A stretch of 64,000 bases of DNA, from assembly GCF_002836255.1 (NCBI RefSeq), contig NZ_PJAU01000048.1:122256-186255 (forward strand). The letters run 5' to 3'. A program made the position numbers and the translations under genes. The notes under the pieces are model-generated. The model was given only the letters and a program-made list of their open reading frames with translations. It had not been told where the DNA came from and did no database searches. Of the stretch, positions 27,090 to 35,370 are shown in pieces (position 1 is the first letter of the stretch; the number at the start of each line of letters is the position of its first letter). The stretch is from Colwellia sp. 75C3 (GTDB lineage Bacteria > Pseudomonadota > Gammaproteobacteria > Enterobacterales > Alteromonadaceae).

Positions 27090-27256
27090 GGGCTTTTCTC
27101 TTTTACGTCAATTTGCGTTAAGTGGTTAATATTTTAAGCTAAGTTACCGGCTAGGTAAATGCTATTAAGTAGGCTATAGGTTATAGTATTTGTGTGCAAA
27201 TAGTCGCCAAATGCGCAGTTTTAACCTCATTATCAATATTCTATTAGAGAATCTTT

Positions 27257-28393
27257 ATGTCAAATAAGTCTGTATCTACAGCGCCAACGAGTACTTCGAC
27301 CTTTACCAGCCGTTTACCCTTATTCATGTTAGTTGCCATTTTAGTGGTATTAATTACTTATTTACAGTGGCCTGAAGCTCAGCAGGAAAAAAGTAAATTC
27401 AAGCGTGTTGTTGCGGTAAAAATGGTACCTGTGGTACTTGCCGAATTTATTGAAAGTGTTGAAGCCGTAGGTACCGCTCGAGCAAATGAGCAAGTGGTTA
27501 TCACCAGTAAATATTCTGATCTCGTTGATGAAATTTATTTTAACGATGGCCAACAAGTTAAAAAAGGCGCTTTATTAGTTAAGTTAAATAATCAAGAAGA
27601 GCTAGCAAAAGTTGATGAGTTAAAAGCTAATTTGTCCGAGTCACAAGCACATTTAAAGCGCTTAACTGAGTTACTGTCGAGTAGGGCAACATCGAAGTCT
27701 TTAGTGGAGCAACAAGAAGCCAAAACTAAAGCGATTGAAGCACAACTTGTTAGTGCTAGCGCTAAATTAAATGACTTAACTATTCGTGCGCCATTTGCTG
27801 GTGTGCTAGGTTTTCGTGAAGTCAGTAAAGGGGCTTATATTGATGCGGGCGATGTTATTACTAGCTTAGATGATCTCAGTAGTATCAAGGTAGACTTTCA
27901 TTTACCAGAGCGTTTATTAACCCATATTCATGTTGGTCAACAAGTTACTGCTATGAACAGTGCTTACCGAGGTAAAGAATTTATTGGAAAAATCACTGCT
28001 ATTGATAGTCGTATTGACTCAAGTACCCGTAGTCTTAAAGTTCGCGCTACCATCAGTAATAAAGCGTTGAAACTACACCCAGGCATGTTGCTCAATATTA
28101 GCGTGTTATTACAAGTTGAAAATATTCTGCAATTGCCTGAAAGCACTATTATCCCAATAGAAAACAACCATTACGTTTTTGCTGTTAGCGATGATAAAGC
28201 AGTACGTAAGGCAATAAAAATTGGTCGACGTCATCCTGGTGTCGTGGAAGTTATATCAGGCCTAGTTGAAGGCGAACAAGTGGTTGTAGAAGGAGCGCTT
28301 AAACTTCGAGATGGCTCTGCTGTGAGTATTATTGGAAAAGAAACTGAAGCAGAAGATAAAACTGCTACTCCTGATAATGGGAGCAAAACCTAG
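27257..28393 (+). CDS. RND efflux periplasmic adaptor (membrane fusion protein)
   Basis: 378 residues. One N-terminal transmembrane segment (LFMLVAILVVLITYLQW) anchors it; a lipoyl/biotinyl-like half-motif (EIYFNDGQQVKKGALLVKLN), a coiled-coil hairpin (about 115-165) and LTIRAPFAGVLGFREVSKGAYI follow. It links the inner-membrane RND pump to an outer-membrane channel. The stop TAG shares its G with the GTG start of the pump, so the genes are translationally coupled. No outer-membrane factor gene is present nearby; it must use a TolC from elsewhere. Confidence 0.94.
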   Translation: MSNKSVSTAPTSTSTFTSRLPLFMLVAILVVLITYLQWPEAQQEKSKFKRVVAVKMVPVVLAEFIESVEAVGTARANEQVVITSKYSDLVDEIYFNDGQQVKKGALLVKLNNQEELAKVDELKANLSESQAHLKRLTELLSSRATSKSLVEQQEAKTKAIEAQLVSASAKLNDLTIRAPFAGVLGFREVSKGAYIDAGDVITSLDDLSSIKVDFHLPERLLTHIHVGQQVTAMNSAYRGKEFIGKITAIDSRIDSSTRSLKVRATISNKALKLHPGMLLNISVLLQVENILQLPESTIIPIENNHYVFAVSDDKAVRKAIKIGRRHPGVVEVISGLVEGEQVVVEGALKLRDGSAVSIIGKETEAEDKTATPDNGSKT

Positions 28394-31300
28394 TGATTTT
28401 ATCTGATTTATCGGTTAAAAGACCGGTTTTTGCTACCGTTATAAACTTACTTATTATTACTTTTGGTATTGTCGCTTTTTTAATGTTGCCATTAAGAGAA
28501 TACCCAGATATTGATCCACCGATTGTTAATATCAGCACCAATTACCCCGGCGCATCAGCGGCAATAGTTGAGACTAAAATAACGCAATTACTTGAAGACA
28601 GAATTAGCGGCGTAGAAGGGGTTAAAACCATTAATTCCAATAGTCGTGTTGGTCGTTCAAGTATTACTATTGAGTTTAATTTAGACCGTGATATTGACGC
28701 CGCGACCAATGACGTACGCGATAGAATTTCACGGGCATTGAACAATTTACCTGAGCAAGCTGATCCCCCTGAAGTATCTAAAGCCAATGATGATGAAAAC
28801 GTCATTGTTTGGTTCGTTTTACAAAGCGAAACCATGAGTACATTAGAGCTTACCGATTACGCGAACCGTTATATCGTTGATCGATTTGCTGTGGTTGACG
28901 GTGTTGCTCGTGTGCAAGTGGGCGGTGGTCGAACATATGCGATGAAAATTCGTCTTAATCGAGCCTCTATGGCGGCGCGTAATATCACAGTGCAAGATGT
29001 TGAAGATACTTTACGTGATGAGAATGTTGAGTTACCTGCAGGTCGAATCGAATCAGTAGATAGAGATTTTTCTATTCGTGTAGAGCGTAGTTATTTATCT
29101 GAGCAAGATTTTGCCAACATGGTAATTAGTCACTCAGAAGGTAGCTCAGAAAATAGTTCAGAGAGTGATAACCAAAACAACTCTGTAGTGCGTTTAGGCG
29201 ATGTTGCGGAAGTATTCATTGGTGCACAAGATGATGAAAACATGTTCCGTGGTAATGGTAAAAACATGGTGGGCTTGGGCGTAATTAAGCAATCTAAAGC
29301 CAATACCTTAGATGTAGTTAAATCTGCTAGAAAAGAGATGGTTACTATTCGTAGTTCTCTGCCTGTGGGAACAACCATTACCAATAGTTATGATAGTTCG
29401 GTATTTATTCAGGGCTCTATTGATGAAGTATATAACACCCTAATTATCGCTATGTTAATGGTGGTATTGGTTATCTTTTTATTCTTAGGTAATGTTCGCG
29501 CTACCTTGATTCCTGCTATTACGGTACCTGTTGCCTTAATTGGTTCAATGATGGCGTTATCTTGGTTTGGATTCTCCATTAACCTTTTAACATTACTCGC
29601 TTTAGTTTTGGCTATCGGTCTGGTGGTTGATGATGCCATTGTGGTTTTAGAAAACATCTACCGTCGTATCGAAAATGGTCAAACACCCTTGATGGCGGCG
29701 TATGAAGGGGGCAGGGAAGTTGCTTTTGCTGTTGTTGCCACCACCTTAGTATTGGTTGCTGTATTTGTACCGCTGGTCTTTTTATCCGGCAATATGGGGC
29801 GATTATTTACCGAGTTTGCTATCGCAATAGCAGCCGCGGTAATATTTTCAAGTTTAACTGCTTTGTCACTTACCCCAATGATGTGTTCAAAAATGTTAAA
29901 ACACAAAGAGCGCAGTTCTTCTTTTGGTCAAAAGCTAGATCGCGCATTTGCTAGTTTTGAAGCGTCTTATGGTCGCGCCCTGAAAAGTAGTATTCAACAA
30001 CCCATGCTTATCGTACTGGTGTTGGGCTTGTCACTAGCCGCAGTCTTTTTGCTATTTAATAAATTACCTTCTGAATACACACCTAAAGAAGATCGCGGTA
30101 ATTTCTTTTTAATGATGCAAAGCGCTGAAGGTGCGAGTTATGAAAATAACGTTAAAAACATGCATAAAATTGAAGAGAAACTTTTAGGCTACCAAGCACA
30201 GGGTGAGTTAGACCGAGTGATAGTGCGTGTTCCCGGTTTCGGTGGCACTGGTGGTATTGCCATTGTTGGTTTACCTGATTGGGATGAACGTAGCATTGAT
30301 ACTTTTAGTTTTATTAATAAAATAAATCGTGACGTGCAAAGTGTTACCGATGTTCGTGCCTTTGCCATTATGCGCCGAGGTATTGGTGGCGGCGGTGGCG
30401 GCAGTAATGCACCTGTTTCTTTTGTTCTACAAGGTAATACCTTTGAAGAACTAGCACTGTGGCGTGATATTTTGATTACTGAAGCGCAAAAAAATCCAAA
30501 TTTATCGAATATAAATAGTGATTACAAAGAAACCTATCCTCAGTTATTAGTTAAAATTGACCGTGAACGCGCCTATGATTTAGGTGTGCCTGTTGGTGAT
30601 ATCGCTGAGACTTTGGAGACGATGCTAGGTCAACGTCGTGTAACCACTTTTGTTGATCGTGGTGAAGAATATGACGTGATTGTTGAGGGTGATGAGAAGC
30701 AATTTCAAAGCCCTACCGACATTGACAATCTCTATGTTCGCTCTCGTACGACGAACAAGTTAATTCCATTAGCTAACTTGCTGAATATTGGTGAGAATGC
30801 CACATCATCTAGACTGAATCGTTATAATCGCTTACGTAGTATTACCGTTACGGCTAACCTAGCTGATGGTTATGCTCTAGGTGATGCACTAGATTTTCTT
30901 GTAGATGTGACTAAGAACAAACTACCGGAACATGTGCAAGTGGATTATAAAGGTGAGTCGTTATTGCTAAAAGAATCGGGCAACTCTATCTTGTTTGTTT
31001 TCTTACTGGCACTGTTAATTACTTATTTAGTGTTAGCTGCGCAGTTTGAAAGCTTTATTCATCCCTTTGTTATTTTACTTACCGTACCACTGGCGCTGGT
31101 AGGTGCCCTTGCCGGACTTGAGTTAATGGGTATGAGTTTAAATATTTACAGTCAAATTGGTATTGTCATGCTGATAGGTTTAGCGGCTAAAAATGGTATT
31201 TTAATTGTCGAATTTGCCAACCAGTTACGTGACAAAGGTATTGCTTTTGAAGAAGCATTAATTAGTGCTTCTCAGCAGCGTTTACGCCCAATTGTGATGA

Positions 31301-31521
31301 CGACATTTACCACAGTTACCAGTGCTATTCCTTTAGTGTTAGCTGTTGGCCCTGGCGCAGAAAGTCGAATGGTTATTGGTGTCGTTATTTTTGCGGGTGT
31401 ATCACTGGCGAGTATATTTACCTTGTTTATTGTACCGGGCGCATATTATTGGTTATGTCGTAATACGGGCTCTCCGCAAGCGATTGCCAATGAAATAGAA
31501 AAGGCAGAACAACAAGGTTAA
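28393..31521 (+). CDS. RND multidrug efflux pump (HAE1, AcrB/MexB-like)
   Basis: 1042 residues, the normal size of proton-driven HAE1 pumps. It starts ILSDLSVKRPVFATVINLLI and shows the TM4 charge pair in LVLAIGLVVDDAIVVLENIYR, the FTEFAIAIAAA block and LIGLAAKNGILIVEFANQLR in the second half. It sits in the inner membrane as a trimer, exporting hydrophobic compounds. GTG start overlaps the preceding stop by one base. A loop at about 250-265 (EGSSENSSESDNQNNS) is a species-type insertion. A terminator follows. Confidence 0.96.
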   Translation: MILSDLSVKRPVFATVINLLIITFGIVAFLMLPLREYPDIDPPIVNISTNYPGASAAIVETKITQLLEDRISGVEGVKTINSNSRVGRSSITIEFNLDRDIDAATNDVRDRISRALNNLPEQADPPEVSKANDDENVIVWFVLQSETMSTLELTDYANRYIVDRFAVVDGVARVQVGGGRTYAMKIRLNRASMAARNITVQDVEDTLRDENVELPAGRIESVDRDFSIRVERSYLSEQDFANMVISHSEGSSENSSESDNQNNSVVRLGDVAEVFIGAQDDENMFRGNGKNMVGLGVIKQSKANTLDVVKSARKEMVTIRSSLPVGTTITNSYDSSVFIQGSIDEVYNTLIIAMLMVVLVIFLFLGNVRATLIPAITVPVALIGSMMALSWFGFSINLLTLLALVLAIGLVVDDAIVVLENIYRRIENGQTPLMAAYEGGREVAFAVVATTLVLVAVFVPLVFLSGNMGRLFTEFAIAIAAAVIFSSLTALSLTPMMCSKMLKHKERSSSFGQKLDRAFASFEASYGRALKSSIQQPMLIVLVLGLSLAAVFLLFNKLPSEYTPKEDRGNFFLMMQSAEGASYENNVKNMHKIEEKLLGYQAQGELDRVIVRVPGFGGTGGIAIVGLPDWDERSIDTFSFINKINRDVQSVTDVRAFAIMRRGIGGGGGGSNAPVSFVLQGNTFEELALWRDILITEAQKNPNLSNINSDYKETYPQLLVKIDRERAYDLGVPVGDIAETLETMLGQRRVTTFVDRGEEYDVIVEGDEKQFQSPTDIDNLYVRSRTTNKLIPLANLLNIGENATSSRLNRYNRLRSITVTANLADGYALGDALDFLVDVTKNKLPEHVQVDYKGESLLLKESGNSILFVFLLALLITYLVLAAQFESFIHPFVILLTVPLALVGALAGLELMGMSLNIYSQIGIVMLIGLAAKNGILIVEFANQLRDKGIAFEEALISASQQRLRPIVMTTFTTVTSAIPLVLAVGPGAESRMVIGVVIFAGVSLASIFTLFIVPGAYYWLCRNTGSPQAIANEIEKAEQQG

Positions 31522-31596
31522 TGGCTGTTGTCATATTAAATAAGCTATCTTACTAACGAAGCAACGAATGCTTTTATAGTGACTTAGATTTAAGTA

Positions 31597-31634
31597 AAAA
31601 GCCCTAGCAGACGAGAGTCGCTAGGGTTTTTTTT
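31597..31634 (+). terminator. Terminator of the RND operon
   Basis: GCCCTAGC / GCTAGGGT stem, followed by eight T. Confidence 0.9.
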
Positions 31635-31767
31635 ATGAGTATGGTTCTAGAAAGACAATCGATACTTTTTAATAACTTAAAAAATCGTTGCTATACTTAT
31701 TATTATAATTTTGGTTACCTATTAACTTTTTTATAAAACAAACACATTCACTTAATGAGTTTTAACA

Positions 31768-33354
31768 ATGCCTCAAATAAAAAAAATAAATATATTGTTA
31801 CCAGACCTTTTGCGTTCGCGTCTTATAAGAGAAGTTATCCTCATTGTTTTAGTTGCCTTGCTAATTTTTTGGTTTGCGCAAGAATATGATGCTTTTGAGT
31901 ATTTAGTAGAAAAATCCCGTAAACATGAAGATTGGGAGTTAGATGAATTATTTACTTTGTTAATGATTTCTTCTTTTGCCTTCTTATTTATTACTGTTCG
32001 CAATGGAAAATATTTAAAGCTCGAAATAAAACGCCGTTTTCATGCGGAAAAAGAGATTAGAAAATTAGCATTTTTTGATAGTTTAACAGGCTTACCCAAT
32101 AGAGATTTATGTAACAACCGTTTAGAACATATTCTTGTGCATGCAAAAAGATCACAGAGTTTAGCCGCTATTTTATTTATTGATTTAGATAGTTTTAAAG
32201 CAGTGAATGATACTTATGGTCATGATGCTGGTGATTATGTGCTCAAAGAAACGGCGACAAGAATGTCAGAACGTTTACGTAGCGATGATACACTTGCCCG
32301 AATTGCGGGTGATGAATTTATAATTATTTTAGAAACACTGCCCACGGCAAATAGTGTTAGCAATTTAGCTGAAAATTTGATTGAAGCAATAGAACCCGCT
32401 TTTGTTTTTGATGGCAATGAGGCTTATATAGGACTAAGCATAGGTATTGCCATTTATCCAACCGATGGTGAAACTGCCGAAGAGTTGATCAAAAATTCAG
32501 ATACTGCAATGTACCATGCTAAAGATTCTGGAAAAAACACTTTTCGTTTCTTCTCTAGTGAACTTGATCAACAGGCAAAAACCAAGTTAAAAATCAGTAA
32601 TCAACTTCGCCAAGCAATGGAACTCAATGAGTTTACCCTTCACTACCAACCAATCATCGATACCGGAACAAATAAAATTAAAGGGTGCGAAGCACTTCTA
32701 CGTTGGAATAATGCTTTGTTAGGCAGTGTACCTCCTGATGTTTTTATCCCCATTGCAGAAGATATAGGTCTTATTTCAGTTATTGGAGACTGGGTATTAT
32801 TGCAAGCATGTCATCAAAATAAAGCTTGGCATGATGCTGGTTATAAAGGGTTGGTCATGTCAGTTAATATGTCTGTACGCCAACTAGAGTTTGAAAATTT
32901 TGTAACCACGGTTCAAGACTGTTTAACTAAAAGTAAATTAGACGCAAACTATCTTGATCTAGAGTTAACCGAAACTACTATTATGAAAAATGTTGATATT
33001 GCTATGCTCAGATTAGAGCAACTAAAAGCTTTAGGGCTTTCTATTTCCCTCGATGATTTTGGTACTGGATATTCTTCAATGAGTTATTTATGTAAACTCA
33101 ACATAGATCGTATTAAGATCGATCGTAGCTTCATCCGGTATATTCCTGAAAATAAAGAGGATATCATCACCACCAAAGCTATTATCTCTCTCGCAAATAA
33201 CCTTAATTTAAAAATAACCGCCGAAGGTATTGAAACCTCAGAACAAAAATTATTCATTGAAGGTACTGTTGTCGATTCGGCACAAGGCTTCTATTACAGT
33301 AAAGCGGTTGGTGCGGCTGAGTTTGAGTTACTTTTAAAACAGCCAAACTGGTAA
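31768..33354 (+). CDS. GGDEF-EAL protein, membrane bound
   Basis: 528 residues. Two N-terminal hydrophobic segments (about 20-38 and 63-77) anchor it. The GGDEF domain (about 100-260) has FFDSLTGLPNRDL and the signature reads AGDEF rather than GGDEF, a change that often lowers or keeps cyclase activity depending on the protein. The EAL domain (about 285-525) keeps the catalytic set: CEALLRW, VNMSVRQ, ELTET, DDFGTGYSS and KIDRSFI. It is therefore most likely a c-di-GMP phosphodiesterase. No sensory domain beyond the membrane part is visible. Confidence 0.93.
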   Translation: MPQIKKINILLPDLLRSRLIREVILIVLVALLIFWFAQEYDAFEYLVEKSRKHEDWELDELFTLLMISSFAFLFITVRNGKYLKLEIKRRFHAEKEIRKLAFFDSLTGLPNRDLCNNRLEHILVHAKRSQSLAAILFIDLDSFKAVNDTYGHDAGDYVLKETATRMSERLRSDDTLARIAGDEFIIILETLPTANSVSNLAENLIEAIEPAFVFDGNEAYIGLSIGIAIYPTDGETAEELIKNSDTAMYHAKDSGKNTFRFFSSELDQQAKTKLKISNQLRQAMELNEFTLHYQPIIDTGTNKIKGCEALLRWNNALLGSVPPDVFIPIAEDIGLISVIGDWVLLQACHQNKAWHDAGYKGLVMSVNMSVRQLEFENFVTTVQDCLTKSKLDANYLDLELTETTIMKNVDIAMLRLEQLKALGLSISLDDFGTGYSSMSYLCKLNIDRIKIDRSFIRYIPENKEDIITTKAIISLANNLNLKITAEGIETSEQKLFIEGTVVDSAQGFYYSKAVGAAEFELLLKQPNW

Positions 33355-33437
33355 GTAAAAGATTGATTAATGCTTATTATAAATAGGCAAAAAAATGCCT
33401 AAAGCTTCTTTAATCCAATACAAAGTGATCACAGTAA

Positions 33438-34820
33438 TTAAAAATCGAATTGAACATAAACGGTATTATAATTACTACCGCCTTTAATGCGACCAAACTG
33501 TGAGGCAGATTCAAAAATGGCAGAGCGATGATGAATACTATAACCTAGCCAAGTTTCATTGAGTGCATTCATATTAAATATATCACCTAAATTAATATCT
33601 ACAGTAAAGTCTATATAGTTCATTAACTCACTGGGGCGATAGCCTTTTCGTTCCATTTCAGATGCTTCAATGTAAGACACATCAGAGGCATAAGATAATC
33701 CTTCTGCTAAACCAATACGCCAGCGTACGGGCCAGTTAATAGTGTAATAGGCTTTAATTGCCAGTACATATTCTTGCTCTGAATCTTGAACGTCTGAATT
33801 CCAATGCCAAACAAAACCAGGGGTTAAATAGATATCTATCGGTAATGAAAATAACTCATCAGTTAATGGGAGTCCGTAAAATATTGAACTGAGTTGATTA
33901 TTGTATTCATCTTTGACGGTATCACCGGCGAGAATATCGCCAATATTAGAAGGTGTCGCCCAACCATGGGCTAAGCGTAAATAGCCATGATTTGTTAGGT
34001 CTGATTTTTTGGCTTTACTAATATCGTTAAAAAAGGCGAAACCTAAATATGCCTCACTTTGCCACCGTTGATTGACGGTATCGCTCTCGTAAGCATTTTT
34101 ATCAAGTAAGGTGGCGTTGACTGAAGCTAATAAATAGAAGTTTTTTGCTACGTGATAGCGAGTTTCAATGCCGGCATTCACTTCAATACCAGCACCAATA
34201 TTTTGTTCAGGTATATCAGCGATACTGGTTAATGCATAATAATGGCTATTAAAGCTGGCACTTTTATAACGAGCACTCACTTTGGGCATAAACTCCCAAC
34301 TGTTGTGTTGAAAGTACCAACTTTGGCTCAAGTTAGCGTAAGGGTTACCTTCAAGATCGCTAAATAGTTCAACATCAAAAAAGCTGCCTTTACTGAATGA
34401 TTTTCTTGCTTGGAAACCAAGATCAACTGTGTCACCTTGTACTTCATTTTGATATTCAGCAGGAATATCGAAAAAACGCATACGCGCCATGGCATTCAAC
34501 TGCCAATCATTTTTTTGATACAAATGCGCTCCACCTTCAATACCCCGAATAAAAAAGGTTTCTCCCTGATAAAACATCATAGGAACAAAGCTAGTAACAT
34601 TGTCGGCTTCAGTGTCGAAGGGGATTTCTGCATTCCTCATTAATACACCTAACCCCCAAGTCTGCTCTTGGTAAATCTTACTGTGTTCTGTAGATTCTGG
34701 CGTGTTATTACTCTTGATTGGAGTACCTTTTGTAATACTTTCTTCAGTAGATTTTTCAGCTAAAAGGTTTGATGAAAATAGTAAGGAGAGGGTAAATGAT
34801 ATTGCAGCACAGTAACGCAT
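33438..34820 (-). CDS. MipA/OmpV family outer-membrane protein
   Basis: 460 residues with a signal peptide (about 1-21) and beta-strand pattern ending in VQFDF (terminal Phe). The N-terminal part (WGLGVLMRNAEIPF, MMFYQGETFFIRG) fits the MipA/OmpV family. The C-terminal part (LGYSIHHRSAIF, then a Gly/Ser segment) faintly recalls outer-membrane acyl hydrolases of the PagL type, but catalytic residues are not certain. Location is the outer membrane; its role in Colwellia-like bacteria is unknown. It converges with the GGDEF-EAL gene. Confidence 0.82.
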   Translation of the reverse strand: MRYCAAISFTLSLLFSSNLLAEKSTEESITKGTPIKSNNTPESTEHSKIYQEQTWGLGVLMRNAEIPFDTEADNVTSFVPMMFYQGETFFIRGIEGGAHLYQKNDWQLNAMARMRFFDIPAEYQNEVQGDTVDLGFQARKSFSKGSFFDVELFSDLEGNPYANLSQSWYFQHNSWEFMPKVSARYKSASFNSHYYALTSIADIPEQNIGAGIEVNAGIETRYHVAKNFYLLASVNATLLDKNAYESDTVNQRWQSEAYLGFAFFNDISKAKKSDLTNHGYLRLAHGWATPSNIGDILAGDTVKDEYNNQLSSIFYGLPLTDELFSLPIDIYLTPGFVWHWNSDVQDSEQEYVLAIKAYYTINWPVRWRIGLAEGLSYASDVSYIEASEMERKGYRPSELMNYIDFTVDINLGDIFNMNALNETWLGYSIHHRSAIFESASQFGRIKGGSNYNTVYVQFDF

Positions 34821-35047
34821 TGTGATCCTTAGTAACTTTTAAGGCAAAGTGGTGGTGATTTTGTTTAGTGTATCATTAGTCAATTGTAGTGAAAAAATTA
34901 TTTTAATTTCCAATGTAGACCACTATTTATTTAAAATCATATTGGAAAGCCCCTTTCTAATAATCTTAACAAAGCGACTAATGTACTGATTTTTAAGACG
35001 GTCATGCTTTATTCATAAAAGTTATATGTTATAAATGCGTGGTGATA

Positions 35048-35309
35048 TACCCAGGCTACTTCAATATGCTCGTTTCAGGACGGCTGAGTGATTCATAATC
35101 AAGGCGCGTATTTTATTAATGGTTATTCCCTTAATTACATATGCAACGATGAATATGATTTTCTCAGACGTCCCCGTAGGGCTGGTTTAGAAACGTTTTA
35201 TCCATCGTTATTAACTTAGATAAGGAGATAGCCATTCTCTTCAATTAATATCTTGCTTAAAGACGTTTCTAATTCCAGCTGAATCCTGCATCTTGAGGTT
35301 GCTTGGGTA
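35048..35309. repeat. 262-base palindromic intergenic element, copy 1
   Basis: Ends are inverted repeats: TACCCAGGCTACTTCAATATGC on the left pairs with TACCCAAGCAACCTCAAGATGC read from the right (18 of 22). An inner arm TAGAAACGT pairs with ACGTTTCTA. The core with CCATTCTC at 35232-35239 aligns with copy 2 at 59653-59914, which has the same 262-base length. No gene inside. The rest of the 34821-35370 interval shows nothing further. Confidence 0.65.
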
Positions 35310-35370
35310 TAAGTATTAACAACATAAATTCCTAAGAAGAAAGTCGTTATCATTATTAAGGTCAACATCA

